Below, in pieces: positions 27,722 through 37,023 of a stretch of 64,000 nt of DNA. Under the pieces are notes generated by a model. It did no database searches. It saw nothing but the letters and a program-made list of their open reading frames with translations, and had not been told where the DNA came from. This DNA is from Actinopolymorpha pittospori (lineage in GTDB: Bacteria > Actinomycetota > Actinomycetes > Propionibacteriales > Actinopolymorphaceae): positions 5,084,001 through 5,148,000 of the forward strand of contig NZ_JADBEM010000001.1 of assembly GCF_014873875.1 (NCBI RefSeq), read 5' to 3'. How positions within the stretch are numbered: the first letter of the stretch is position 1; each line of letters begins with the position of its first letter. The position numbers and the translations under genes were made by a program.

Positions 27722-29650
27722 ATGGCGAGAGCAGCCGGTATTGACCTGGGCACGACGAACTCCGTGATCGCTGCCGTGGAGGGTGGCACGTCGACTGTGA
27801 TCCCGAATGCCGAGGGGCAGCGGACGACGCCTTCGGTGGTGGCGTTCACCGAGCAGGGGGAGCGGCTGGTGGGCCAGTTGGCGCGCCGGCAGGCGATCCT
27901 CAACCCGAAGGGCACGGTCTACTCGGCGAAACGCTTCGTCGGCCGGCGTTACGAAGAGGTGGCGTCCGAGCAGCACGCGGTGTCCTTCGACGTGGTGCCC
28001 GGGCCCGATGACGCGGTGCGGTTCCAGGTGCACGGCAAGCTGTACTCGCCGGAGGAGATCTCGGCGCTCATCCTTCGCAAGCTCGCCGAGGACGCCTCGA
28101 AGTTCCTGGGCGAGAAGGTCACCGAGGCGGTCGTCACGGTTCCGGCGTACTTCAACGACGCCCAGCGGCAGGCGACCAAGGACGCGGGCCGGATCGCCGG
28201 GCTGGAGGTCCTGCGCATCATCAACGAGCCGACGGCGGCCGCGCTGGCGTACGGGTTGGAGAAGAAGGGCCACGAGACCGTGCTCGTGTTCGATCTCGGA
28301 GGTGGCACCTTCGACGTGAGCCTGCTCGATGTGGGCGACGGTGTGGTCGAGGTCCGCGCGACGGCCGGGGACACCCACCTCGGCGGCGACGACTTCGACC
28401 GCCGGGTCGTCGACTACCTGGCTGATGACTTCCAGCGGTTGGAGGGCATCGACCTGCGGCGTGATCCACAGGCGCTGCAGCGGCTGTTCGAGGCCGCGGA
28501 GAAGGCCAAGGTCGAGTTGTCCTCGGTGACGCAGACCACGGTGAACCTGCCGTTCATCACCGCCGACGCGAACGGACCCAAGCACCTGAACACGACGTTG
28601 ATGCGCTCGACATTCGAGGAGATCACCCACGACCTCATCGAACGCCTCCGTGGCCCGGTCGAACAGGCGATGTCGGACGCGAAGGTCACCGCCGACGACA
28701 TCGACGAGGTGATCCTGGTCGGTGGGGCGACCCGGATGCCGGCGGTGCAGAACCTCGTCCGCCGCATGACCGGCGGCAAGGACCCGAACATGACGGTCAA
28801 CCCGGACGAGGTGGTCGCGATCGGAGCGGCCATCCAGGCCGCCGTGCTCAAGGGCGAGATGAAGGACGTCGTGCTCCTCGACGTCACCCCGCTGTCGTTG
28901 GGCATCGAGACCCTCGGTGGCGTGATGACGAAGGTGATGGACCGCAACACCACGATCCCGGCCCGGCGTACCGAGACGTTCAGCACCGCCGAGGACAACC
29001 AGAGCGCGGTCGATGTGGTGGTGCTGCAGGGTGAGCGTGAACGCGCCGCGGACAACCGGGTGCTCGGCAGGTTCAGGTTGGAGAACATCCGGCCCGCGCC
29101 ACGCGGCGAGCCGCAGGTCGAGGTCACCTACGACGTCGACGCCAACGGCATCCTGAACGTCTCCGCCCGTGACAAGGACACCGGAGCTGAGCAGAAGATC
29201 ACCATCAGCGAGAGCTCCAACCTCGACCAGTCCGAGGTGGACCGCATGGTCACCGACGCCGAGCGCTACCGCGCCGACGACGCCCGCATCCGCGAGGTGG
29301 TCGATGCGCGCAACGCGCTCGACACGGCCGCCTACCAGGTCGAACGGCGTCTGGGCGAGCTGGGGGAGGCCACGCCCGAACACGAACGTGCCCGCGCCCA
29401 ACTGCTCGTCACCGACGCCCGACAGGCCGTCAAGGACGACACCGCCCCCCTGGACCGGCTGCGCTCACTGACCGGCGAACTGCAGCAGATCTACCACAGC
29501 CTGGGCAGCGCGGGAACTGGCGGCCAAGCGGGCGGACCCGAAGGGCCCGGTGGTCCGCGTGCCGGCGGACCTGGCGGTCAAGGTGTGCCCGGGCAGCGGG
29601 GAGCGACCGAGGACGAGGACGTGATCGACGCCGAGTTCACGACGGAATGA
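27722..29650 (+). CDS. dnaK: Chaperone DnaK (Hsp70)
   Basis: A 642-residue Hsp70 starting at ATG 27722 (MARAAGIDLGTTNS). The nucleotide-binding domain shows AGIDLGTTNSV, VPAYFNDAQRQATKDAGRIA, INEPTAAALAYG, and VFDLGGGTFDVS; the linker VVLLDVTPLSLGIETLGG leads into the substrate domain; the C-terminal tail is Gly-rich and ends EDEDVIDAEFTTE. It binds unfolded segments in cycles driven by DnaJ and GrpE, both encoded next. Many actinobacteria carry a main dnaK operon elsewhere, so this may be a second copy; the window cannot show that. Confidence 0.95.
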   Translation: MARAAGIDLGTTNSVIAAVEGGTSTVIPNAEGQRTTPSVVAFTEQGERLVGQLARRQAILNPKGTVYSAKRFVGRRYEEVASEQHAVSFDVVPGPDDAVRFQVHGKLYSPEEISALILRKLAEDASKFLGEKVTEAVVTVPAYFNDAQRQATKDAGRIAGLEVLRIINEPTAAALAYGLEKKGHETVLVFDLGGGTFDVSLLDVGDGVVEVRATAGDTHLGGDDFDRRVVDYLADDFQRLEGIDLRRDPQALQRLFEAAEKAKVELSSVTQTTVNLPFITADANGPKHLNTTLMRSTFEEITHDLIERLRGPVEQAMSDAKVTADDIDEVILVGGATRMPAVQNLVRRMTGGKDPNMTVNPDEVVAIGAAIQAAVLKGEMKDVVLLDVTPLSLGIETLGGVMTKVMDRNTTIPARRTETFSTAEDNQSAVDVVVLQGERERAADNRVLGRFRLENIRPAPRGEPQVEVTYDVDANGILNVSARDKDTGAEQKITISESSNLDQSEVDRMVTDAERYRADDARIREVVDARNALDTAAYQVERRLGELGEATPEHERARAQLLVTDARQAVKDDTAPLDRLRSLTGELQQIYHSLGSAGTGGQAGGPEGPGGPRAGGPGGQGVPGQRGATEDEDVIDAEFTTE

Positions 29651-30210
29651 GCGATATGGCTGAGCCGAGTCGCACCCACGGGACGCAGGCAGCGCCGGAC
29701 GAGCACGCGGTGCCGGAGCAGGCTCCGAACGAGGCTCCGAAGGAAGAGGCCGCCACCGCGAAGGTCGCCGAGCTTGAGGAGCGGGTGAGGTTTCTCGAGG
29801 ACCAGTGGCGACGGGCTCTGGCGGATCTTGACAACGTACGCAAGCAGATTGCCCGCGACCTCGACCGGGCGCGTACCGATGAGCGCACCAGCCTGGCGTC
29901 GCAGTGGCTGCCGGTCATCGACAACCTGGACCGGGCGCTCGCCCACGCCCAGGCCGAGCCCACCGCTCTCGTCGAGGGCGTCCGCGCCATTCGTGACCAG
30001 GCCGTCGCCATTCTGAGCAGCCTCGGCTTCCCCCGCCGGGAGGCCCAACCCGGTGAGCGGTTCGACCCCGTCCGACACGAGGCAGTCGCCACGAAGCCAA
30101 ACACCGAGGCCCCCGAAGGCACCGTCGTCGACGTCGTCCTGCCCGGATACGGCGACGACGAGCGGCAGCTGCGGCCCACTGGCGTCGTGGTGGCCAAGAA
30201 ATCGGAGTAG
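29647..30210 (+). CDS. grpE: Nucleotide exchange factor GrpE
   Basis: A 187-residue protein with an acidic, disordered N-terminus, a long coiled coil (KVAELEERVRFLEDQWRRA) and the C-terminal beta domain with RFDPVRHEAV and EGTVVDVVLPGY. It releases ADP from DnaK. The ATG overlaps the dnaK stop (ATGA at 29647-29650), giving coupled translation. Confidence 0.93.
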   Translation: MSDMAEPSRTHGTQAAPDEHAVPEQAPNEAPKEEAATAKVAELEERVRFLEDQWRRALADLDNVRKQIARDLDRARTDERTSLASQWLPVIDNLDRALAHAQAEPTALVEGVRAIRDQAVAILSSLGFPRREAQPGERFDPVRHEAVATKPNTEAPEGTVVDVVLPGYGDDERQLRPTGVVVAKKSE

Positions 30211-30223
30211 GCGGAACCTCACA

Positions 30224-31195
30224 GTGGCCGACCGTGATTTCTACGAGATTCTCGGGGTGCCGAGGACGGCGAGCCGGGAGGAGATTCAGCGTGCCTATCG
30301 GCGGTTGGCTCGGGAGAACCATCCTGACGTGAACAAGGATCCGGGTGCGGAGGAGCGGTTCAAGGACGTCTCGGAGGCCTACGACGTCCTGTCCGACCCG
30401 GACCTGCGCAAGCGTTACGACGCGTTCGGGCCCGACTTCCGCCGCGTACCGGAGGATGTCGACCCGGAGACCTGGACGCGGGCGCAGGCGCGAGCCCGCG
30501 CCGGTGCCGGCCAGGCTCGGGCAGGCGCAGGTGCCGGCCGGGGCGGCGGGTTCGGCGGTTTTGGTGGCCCGGAGGGCATCGACATCGAGGACCTCTTCGG
30601 TGGCATGTTCACCGGCCGTGGCGGGCGGGGCTGGGGCCCCATCCCGGGCGCGGACCAGGAGGCCGAGCTGGTCCTGAGCGTGGAGGACGCCTACCGCGGT
30701 GGCCGGCACTCGATCACGCTGGCCGGGCCGGAGGGGCAGCGCCAGTACGACGTGAACATCCCGCCCGGCGTGACCGACGGCCAGCGGATCCGGCTGGCCG
30801 GGCAGGGCGGCCGGGGCAGCGATGGGGCCTCGCCCGGTGACCTTTACCTGGTGGTGCGGCTGGCGCCGCATCCCCGCTACCGGGTGCATGGCCGCGACAT
30901 CGACGTCGACATGCGGCTTGCTCCGTGGGAGGCGGCACTGGGTGCCTCAGTGCCCGTCGACACGCCCGGCGGTGAGGCGAAGGTGAAGGTGCCACCGGGC
31001 ACCTCCAGTGGCCGGCGGCTACGGCTGAAGGGCCGTGGCATGCCCAACCCGCACGGCAAACCAGGTGACCTCTACGCCGAAGCCAAGATCATGGTCCCCC
31101 GCCACCTCACCGGCGAAGAACGACGCCTGTTCGAAGAACTGGCGAAGAAGTCCACCTTCGACGCGAGAACTGAAGCGGACAGGAGGAACCAGTGA
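30224..31195 (+). CDS. cbpA: DnaJ/CbpA-type co-chaperone without zinc finger
   Basis: A 323-residue protein starting at GTG 30224 (VADRDFYEILGV). The J domain carries the HPD tripeptide (ENHPDVNKD); a Gly/Arg/Ala-rich linker follows, and then two C-terminal beta domains (VEDAYRGGRHSITL, VKVPPGTSSGRRLRLKGRGMP). The four CxxCxGxG repeats of classical DnaJ are absent, which defines the CbpA type. It delivers substrates to DnaK and stimulates its ATPase. It sits 13 bp after grpE and overlaps the next gene. Confidence 0.92.
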   Translation: MADRDFYEILGVPRTASREEIQRAYRRLARENHPDVNKDPGAEERFKDVSEAYDVLSDPDLRKRYDAFGPDFRRVPEDVDPETWTRAQARARAGAGQARAGAGAGRGGGFGGFGGPEGIDIEDLFGGMFTGRGGRGWGPIPGADQEAELVLSVEDAYRGGRHSITLAGPEGQRQYDVNIPPGVTDGQRIRLAGQGGRGSDGASPGDLYLVVRLAPHPRYRVHGRDIDVDMRLAPWEAALGASVPVDTPGGEAKVKVPPGTSSGRRLRLKGRGMPNPHGKPGDLYAEAKIMVPRHLTGEERRLFEELAKKSTFDARTEADRRNQ

Positions 31196-31695
31196 GCTTC
31201 GCCCTCGTACTTGCCAACCGCCCGACGACTCGGCCGAGCTTTCCGACCGGCCGCGAGGAAGGCCTGGACCTCGATTCCTTCGCCCGGCAGGCCGGAGTCC
31301 ATCCCGAAGTCGTACGACGACTGGTGCGGCTCGGTCTCCTCGAGCCCGTCGGCAGCCGTACGGACGAGGGGCTGTATTTCGCGCCGAGCCAGTTCGCGGA
31401 GTTGGGTCGAATCGAACGGCTGCGGGCCGGACTGTGCATCAACTACGCCGGTATCGGCGTCGTGATCGATCTACTCGACCGGATCGCCGAACTCGACGCC
31501 GTCGTCCGACGGGCGGGATGGCGCCCACCAGACCGGCGTACCTCTACTCCCCTTCCGTCATCCTCTCGCGAGCGCACCACCGCTCCCGACTGGCATGCCG
31601 CAACTTCGCCTGGACACGCCACAGGACCTGGTGGACATCTCCCCCAGCCTGGTGCTTACACCGTTCGTCGTATCGGAGGTGGATCGTGGATGTGA
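31192..31695 (+). CDS. cbpM: Chaperone modulator CbpM-like MerR-type protein
   Basis: The start is GTG 31192, overlapping the dnaJ stop. Residues about 25-100 hold a MerR-like winged helix (LDLDSFARQAGVHPEVVRRL, VRLGLLEPVGSRTDEGLYFA) and a dimerisation helix (YAGIGVVIDLLDRIAELDAV). CbpM binds the J domain of CbpA and tunes it. HspR is a possible alternative but lacks these features here. The family is usually about 110 residues; the last 50 are Pro/Ser/Arg-rich and overlap the clpB ribosome-binding site, so a frameshift or readthrough extension at the 3' end is likely. Confidence 0.75.
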   Translation: MSFALVLANRPTTRPSFPTGREEGLDLDSFARQAGVHPEVVRRLVRLGLLEPVGSRTDEGLYFAPSQFAELGRIERLRAGLCINYAGIGVVIDLLDRIAELDAVVRRAGWRPPDRRTSTPLPSSSRERTTAPDWHAATSPGHATGPGGHLPQPGAYTVRRIGGGSWM

Positions 31696-34325
31696 ACCGA
31701 TTGACCCAGAAGTCCCAGGAGGCCCTGCAGGACGCACAGGGCAAGGCGTCGCGCTTCGGCCACACCGAGGTGGATGGTGAGCATCTGCTGACGGCGTTGC
31801 TGGAGCAGCCGGAGGGGTTGGTGCCTCGCCTGTTGGTGCAGGCGGGTGCGGACCCGGATCTGTTGGTCAAGGAGGTGGAGGCTGAGCTGGAGCGGCGGCC
31901 CCGGGTCAGTGGGCCGGGTGCGGCGCCGGGGCAGGTGTTTGTGACCCAGCGGCTGGCGCAGTTGTTGGACACCGCGGAGCGTGAGGCGCGCCGGTTGAAG
32001 GACGAGTACGTCTCGGTCGAGCATCTGGTGATCGCGTTGCTGGAGGAGGGTTCGGGTAGCGCGGCGGGCCGGTTGTTACATGAGCAGGGGTTGACCCGGG
32101 ACCGGTTCCTTCAGGCGTTGACGTCGGTTCGGGGGCATCAGCGGGTCACTTCGGCGATGCCGGAGGTGGCGTATGAGGCGTTGGAGAAGTACGGCCGTGA
32201 TCTGGTCGCTGATGCGGTGGCGGGCCGGATGGACCCGGTGATCGGGCGGGACGGTGAGATCCGGAGGGTGGTCCAGATCCTGTCGAGGAAGACGAAGAAC
32301 AACCCGGTCCTGATCGGTGACCCGGGGGTGGGCAAGACCGCGATCGTGGAAGGGCTGGCGCAGCGGATCGCCAACGGCGACGTGCCGGATGGGCTGCGGG
32401 ACAAGGTGGTGTTCGCCCTCGACATGAGTGCGTTGGTGGCGGGCGCGAAGTACCGGGGCGAGTTCGAGGAACGGTTAAAGGCGGTCCTGAACGAGGTCCG
32501 GGCGGCCGATGGCCGGATCCTGTTGTTCATCGACGAGCTCCACACCGTGGTCGGGGCCGGTGCGGCCGAAGGCGCGATGGACGCGGGGAACATGCTCAAA
32601 CCGATGCTGGCTCGTGGTGAGTTGCACATGATCGGCGCGACGACCGTCGACGAGTACCGCAAGCGGATCGAGAAGGACGCCGCCCTGGAACGCCGTTTCC
32701 AGCCGGTCTTTGTCGATGAGCCCTCAGAGGAGGACGCGATCTCCATCCTGCGGGGCCTGCGGGAACGGTTGGAGGTGTTCCACGGGGTGAAGATCCAGGA
32801 CAGTGCCCTGGTCGCGGCCGTCGTCCTGAGCCACCGCTACATCTCTGACCGGTTCCTGCCCGACAAGGCCATTGACCTGGTCGATGAGGCGTGCGCGATG
32901 TTGCGCACCGAGATCGACTCGATGCCCGCGGAGTTGGACGAGCTGACCCGTCGGGTGATGCGGCTGGAGATCGAAGAGGCCGCGCTGGCCAAGGAGTCCG
33001 ACCCGGCCAGCCGGGCCCGGCTGGAAGAGCTGCGCAGGGAACTGGCCGACCTGCGCGCCCAGACCGACGCGACCAGGGCGCAGTGGGAGGCCGAACGTCA
33101 GGGGCTACGGCGCGTGCAGGACCTGCGGCAGGAGATCGAACACCTCCGCCGTGAGGCGGAGTCGGCCGAGCGTGCCTACGACCTGAACCGGGCCGCGGAA
33201 CTGATGCACGGGAAGCTGCCCGAGCTGGAACGCCGGCTGGCCGTCGAAGAGGACAAGCTCAACGTCCGGCTCGGACAACAACGCCTGCTGCGGGAAGTCG
33301 TCACCGAGGAGGAGATCGCCGGGATCGTGGCGCGCTGGACCGGTATCCCGGTCAGCCGGCTGCAAGAGGGCGAGCGGGACAAGCTGTTGCACCTTGACCA
33401 GATCCTGCACCAGCGGGTCATCGGTCAGGACGAGGCTGTCGGCCTGGTCGCGGACGCGGTGATCCGGGCCCGGTCCGGCATCAAGGACCCGCGCCGCCCG
33501 ATCGGATCTTTTATCTTCCTCGGACCCACCGGAGTCGGGAAGACCGAACTGGCCAAAGCGCTCGCGGAAGCCCTGTTCGACACCGAGGAGAACATGGTCC
33601 GTATCGACATGAGCGAGTACCAGGAACGCCACACCGTGTCCCGGCTGGTCGGTGCCCCACCCGGATACGTCGGTTACGAGGAGGGCGGCCAACTCACCGA
33701 GGCCGTCCGCCGCAGGCCTTACTCCGTCGTGTTGTTCGACGAGATCGAGAAGGCGCACTCCGACGTGTTCAACACGCTGTTGCAGGTGCTCGACGACGGG
33801 CGCCTGACCGATGCCCAGGGCCACACCATCGACTTCCGTAACACGGTGATCATCATGACGTCCAACGTCGGTTCGGAGTACCTCCTGCAAGGCGTCACCG
33901 CCGACGGGCAGCTCGAACCCGACGCCCGGGCCCGGGTGATGGCCGACCTGCGTGGCCGGTTCCGGCCGGAGTTCCTCAACCGGGTCGATGAGATCGTGTT
34001 GTTCAAACCACTCATCCAAACCGAGATCGAACAGATCGTCGACCTCATGCTCGACGAACTCCGGCTACGCCTGTCCCAACGCCGCATCGCCCTCGACGTC
34101 ACCGAGCAAGCCCGACGGTTGATCGCCGCGGAGGGCTTCGACCCCGTCTACGGCGCCCGCCCACTCCGCCGGTTCATCGCCCGCGAGGTGGAGACCCGCA
34201 TCGGACGCACCCTCATCGCAGGCGACATCCAGGACGGCGCCACCCTCCACATCGACACCGACAACGGAGAGATCACCATCACCCACGAGAACCCCACCCC
34301 AACCAACCAAGCAAGGGCGGCCTGA
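31686..34325 (+). CDS. clpB: Disaggregase ClpB (Hsp100)
   Basis: An 879-residue AAA+ protein from GTG 31686, chosen because GGAGG lies 6 bp upstream and MDVNRLTQKSQEAL is the family start. It contains an N-domain, a first AAA module (GDPGVGKTAIVEG, LLFIDELHTVVGAG), a coiled-coil M domain with several heptads (RARLEELRRELADLRAQTD), and a second AAA module (GPTGVGKTELAKAL, VVLFDEIEKAH). There is no ClpP-binding IGF loop, which fits a disaggregase rather than a protease partner. It acts with DnaK-DnaJ-GrpE to resolubilise aggregates. Confidence 0.95.
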   Translation: MDVNRLTQKSQEALQDAQGKASRFGHTEVDGEHLLTALLEQPEGLVPRLLVQAGADPDLLVKEVEAELERRPRVSGPGAAPGQVFVTQRLAQLLDTAEREARRLKDEYVSVEHLVIALLEEGSGSAAGRLLHEQGLTRDRFLQALTSVRGHQRVTSAMPEVAYEALEKYGRDLVADAVAGRMDPVIGRDGEIRRVVQILSRKTKNNPVLIGDPGVGKTAIVEGLAQRIANGDVPDGLRDKVVFALDMSALVAGAKYRGEFEERLKAVLNEVRAADGRILLFIDELHTVVGAGAAEGAMDAGNMLKPMLARGELHMIGATTVDEYRKRIEKDAALERRFQPVFVDEPSEEDAISILRGLRERLEVFHGVKIQDSALVAAVVLSHRYISDRFLPDKAIDLVDEACAMLRTEIDSMPAELDELTRRVMRLEIEEAALAKESDPASRARLEELRRELADLRAQTDATRAQWEAERQGLRRVQDLRQEIEHLRREAESAERAYDLNRAAELMHGKLPELERRLAVEEDKLNVRLGQQRLLREVVTEEEIAGIVARWTGIPVSRLQEGERDKLLHLDQILHQRVIGQDEAVGLVADAVIRARSGIKDPRRPIGSFIFLGPTGVGKTELAKALAEALFDTEENMVRIDMSEYQERHTVSRLVGAPPGYVGYEEGGQLTEAVRRRPYSVVLFDEIEKAHSDVFNTLLQVLDDGRLTDAQGHTIDFRNTVIIMTSNVGSEYLLQGVTADGQLEPDARARVMADLRGRFRPEFLNRVDEIVLFKPLIQTEIEQIVDLMLDELRLRLSQRRIALDVTEQARRLIAAEGFDPVYGARPLRRFIAREVETRIGRTLIAGDIQDGATLHIDTDNGEITITHENPTPTNQARAA

Positions 34326-34362
34326 CTCGCGACGGTCGCGAATGAGGAAAGAGGGAGAGCCG

Positions 34363-34821
34363 ATGGCTACCAAGGTCGAGACGAATGTCCTCGAGTGCCC
34401 GGAGTGTGGCCGCCGGAACCGCGTACCGACCACGGCGAACGGTGCGCCCCAGTGCGGCAACTGCCACGCCCCACTGCCCTGGATCACCGATGCGGACGAC
34501 GACGCCTTCGCCCGAGCCGTCGAGCAGTCCCACATCCCGGTCGTGGTCGACCTGTGGGCGACGTGGTGCCGCCCCTGCGGGTCCATCAGCTCAGCACTGG
34601 AACAGATCGCGCGAGACCTCGCCGGCCGAATCAAACTCGTCAAGGTCGACGTCGACAAGTCGCCAAGAACCGCCGAGCGGTTCAACGTCCGCGCCGTTCC
34701 CACTCTTCTCGTGATGAAGGGGAGTGAGGTGGTGGCAACCCGTGCGGGTGCCGCGCCTGTGGCGACCTTACGCGCATGGCTCGACGCCGCACTCGAGAGA
34801 GCCTCGTTCCTTTCGACATGA
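34363..34821 (+). CDS. trxC: Thioredoxin (TrxC type, N-terminal zinc finger)
   Basis: A 152-residue thioredoxin starting at ATG 34363. Two CxxC pairs near the start (CPECG, CGNCH) form the zinc-ribbon that distinguishes Trx2/TrxC. The thioredoxin fold has the active site WATWCRPC and the cis-Pro segment AVPTLLVMKG. It reduces disulfides under stress. It follows clpB by 37 bp. The TrxR-like fusion protein downstream is a conceivable but unproven partner. Confidence 0.9.
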   Translation: MATKVETNVLECPECGRRNRVPTTANGAPQCGNCHAPLPWITDADDDAFARAVEQSHIPVVVDLWATWCRPCGSISSALEQIARDLAGRIKLVKVDVDKSPRTAERFNVRAVPTLLVMKGSEVVATRAGAAPVATLRAWLDAALERASFLST

Positions 34822-34902
34822 CGACCGGCGCCCAAGGCGCGGGACAACCAGGCAGGAACACACCTCACCAGATGTGACATACGAACGAAGGACTCTGTTC
34901 AG

Positions 34903-35177
34903 ATGACTGTCGTCCTGGAGCCACATCTCAACGCGGTCCGTTCTCTCCGGCCTGGCACACAGGAGGGCTGCGAGGGCTGCGAGGACTGTCTGCGGGTGGG
35001 CTCGCCGTGGGGGTGCACCTGCGGCTCTGCCTGACCTGCGGCCACGTCGGCTGCTGCGACTCGTCACCGCTGCGACACGCCCGCGCACACGCTCTTACGG
35101 TCGACCATCCGATCGTCCAGTCGCTTGAACCCGGCGAAAGCTGGTGCTGGTGGTACGTGGACGAGCGGTACGTCTGA
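34903..35177 (+). pseudogene. UBP-type zinc-finger protein, frameshifted in a G-run
   Basis: The N-terminal text CEGCEDCLRVGSPW and, after a frame change, HLRLCLTCGHVGCCDSSPLR, HALTVDHPIVQSLEPGESW and WWYVDERYV match small bacterial UBP-type zinc-finger proteins of about 90 residues. The break lies in the run CCGTGGGGGTGCAC near 35009; two fewer Gs would restore the frame. The zinc ligands are otherwise complete. A homopolymer error in assembly, true decay or phase variation could each explain it. It sits between trxC and the TrxR-like gene. Confidence 0.7.
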
Positions 35178-35263
35178 GTCCGCTGGCGGGGGGTCGCGCA
35201 CAACGGCAGGAACCAGACACCTAGAAGCTCGGACCCCAGATCAGGGAGAACGAGGCCACCGCG

Positions 35264-36982
35264 ATGACTATGCCCGAGCCCCTACCCGAGACACCCGATC
35301 TTCAAGGCGCGTATCCACGCCTGACCGAGCCGCAGATCGAGGCGCTGGCCGCGCAGGGAGAGCATCGGATCACCAGAGCCGGCGACGTGCTCTTCCGGGA
35401 AGGCGAGGAAGCGTACGACTTCTTCATCATCCTCGCCGGCACGATCGCCAACATCGCGAACTACGGGACCGACGAGCAGCAGGTCATCAGCGTACATGGG
35501 CCCCGCCGATTCCTGGGCGAGCTGAGCCTGCTCGTCGATCAGCCCGCGTTCTACACCGCCCTCGTGATCGAGGCAGGAGCGGTCCTCGCGGTCCCGCGCG
35601 ACCGCCTTCGCGAACTGGTGGCCAACGACCAGACCATCGGCGACGTTCTCCTCCGCGCCTACTTTCTCCGTAGGGCGATGCTGATCGGCCAAGGCGCCGG
35701 ATTCCGCATCCTCGGCTCCTGCTACTCGCCCGACACTCAGCGACTGCGAGAGTTCGCCGCCAGGAACCGGCTACCGCATCGGTTCCTCGACCTGGAGCAG
35801 AACCCCGAGGGCGAGGCGCTTCTACGTCAACTCGGCATCAGTCCGCAGGAGACGCCCGTGGTGATCTGGTGCGGTCGCGAGGTGCTCCGCAACCCGACCA
35901 ACGCCGACCTGGCCCGACTCATCGGTATCGAGATGTCCGCCGCCCCCGCGGCGCGCTGCGATCTGCTCATCGTCGGCGCCGGACCAGCCGGCCTCGCGGC
36001 GGCGGTGTACGCCGCCTCAGAAGGTATGGCGACCGAACTGCTGGACGCGGTCGCGACCGGCGGTCAGGCGGGGACGTCGTCGAGGATCGAGAACTATCTC
36101 GGCTTTCCGTCGGGGGTCTCCGGCGCCGAACTGTCGGAGCGTGCCGTCCTCCAGGCAAAGAAGTTCGGCGTGATGATGCGTGTTCCGACCGAGGTGACGG
36201 AACTGCAGCAGGAAGGTGGTCAGTACACGGTCCGGCTCGAAGGGGACGAGCCCATCACCGCGCGGACTGTACTGATCGCCACGGGTGCGCGTTACCGCAG
36301 GCTCGACGTCTCGCGTCTGGAGGAGTTCGAGGGAACGAGCATCTACTACGCCGCGACCCTGCAGGAAGCGCGGTGGTGCATGGGTGATCCGGTTGCGGTC
36401 GTCGGGGGCGGCAACTCCGCCGCACAGGCCGCCCTCTTCCTCGCCGAGCACGTCCCCTGCGTTCACCTCGTTGTCCGCAGTGACGATCTTGCGGCGGACA
36501 TGTCGCGTTACCTCGCCGATCGGATCGAGCACGCACGGCGAATCGAGGTCGCCCTTCACACCGAGGTGCGTGAACTGCTCGGGGACCGGGCCCTCGAGGG
36601 ACTCGTCGTCAAGGACAACCGGACAGGACAACGCCGCCGAATCGAGGCGCGCGCTCTCTTCGTGTTCATCGGCGCACGCCCGCGCACGTCCTGGCTGGCG
36701 GGACAAGTCACGCTGGACGAGGACGGTTTCATCGTCACCGGCGCGGAGGACCCGACGTTCAGGCGGGCCGTCGGGCGACGACCACTCGCGCTTGAGACCA
36801 ACCTGCCCGGCGTCTTCGCAGCGGGAGACGTCCGCGGTGGTTCGATCAAGCGGGTCGCCGCCGCGGTCGGCGAAGGTGCTATGGCTGCGCGGTTGGTGCA
36901 CGAACATCTCAACTGGGGAGTGCCGATGACTGTCGGGAGAGCGAACGCGGACAGACCAATGTCGGCGGGCGGCACATCATGA
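35264..36982 (+). CDS. Cyclic-nucleotide-binding domain fused to thioredoxin-reductase-like flavoprotein
   Basis: A 572-residue fusion. Residues about 10-140 are a cNMP-binding domain (DVLFREGEEAYDFFIILAGT, RRFLGELSLLVDQP). Residues about 145-215 resemble a degenerate thioredoxin/glutaredoxin fold without cysteine pair. From about 228 on it is a pyridine-nucleotide flavoprotein: FAD motif LLIVGAGPAGLAAAVYAA, GGQAGTSSRIENYLGFP, NADPH motif VAVVGGGNSAAQAALFL, and the closing GVFAAGDVRGGSIKRVAAAV. The redox CxxC that normally precedes the NADPH motif is absent (ATLQEARWCMGDP), so it is not a classical thioredoxin reductase. Role probably regulatory or oxidoreductive. Confidence 0.85.
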   Translation: MTMPEPLPETPDLQGAYPRLTEPQIEALAAQGEHRITRAGDVLFREGEEAYDFFIILAGTIANIANYGTDEQQVISVHGPRRFLGELSLLVDQPAFYTALVIEAGAVLAVPRDRLRELVANDQTIGDVLLRAYFLRRAMLIGQGAGFRILGSCYSPDTQRLREFAARNRLPHRFLDLEQNPEGEALLRQLGISPQETPVVIWCGREVLRNPTNADLARLIGIEMSAAPAARCDLLIVGAGPAGLAAAVYAASEGMATELLDAVATGGQAGTSSRIENYLGFPSGVSGAELSERAVLQAKKFGVMMRVPTEVTELQQEGGQYTVRLEGDEPITARTVLIATGARYRRLDVSRLEEFEGTSIYYAATLQEARWCMGDPVAVVGGGNSAAQAALFLAEHVPCVHLVVRSDDLAADMSRYLADRIEHARRIEVALHTEVRELLGDRALEGLVVKDNRTGQRRRIEARALFVFIGARPRTSWLAGQVTLDEDGFIVTGAEDPTFRRAVGRRPLALETNLPGVFAAGDVRGGSIKRVAAAVGEGAMAARLVHEHLNWGVPMTVGRANADRPMSAGGTS

Positions 36983-37023
36983 ACCCGAGCACAGACTCAG
37001 TCCTCACTGGGAGGTGAGAGATC

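Noticed and set aside
27686..29401. Open frame of 571 codons antisense to dnaK
   Set aside because: High GC makes the complementary frame open; text is Arg/His/Val-rich with no family, and the sense gene is certain.
31192..31695. Gene after dnaJ called as hspR
   Set aside because: The winged helix and C-terminal helix fit CbpM better, and the partner DnaJ is of CbpA type.
35264..36982. Plain thioredoxin reductase (trxB)
   Set aside because: The CxxC redox pair is missing and two extra N-terminal domains are fused.
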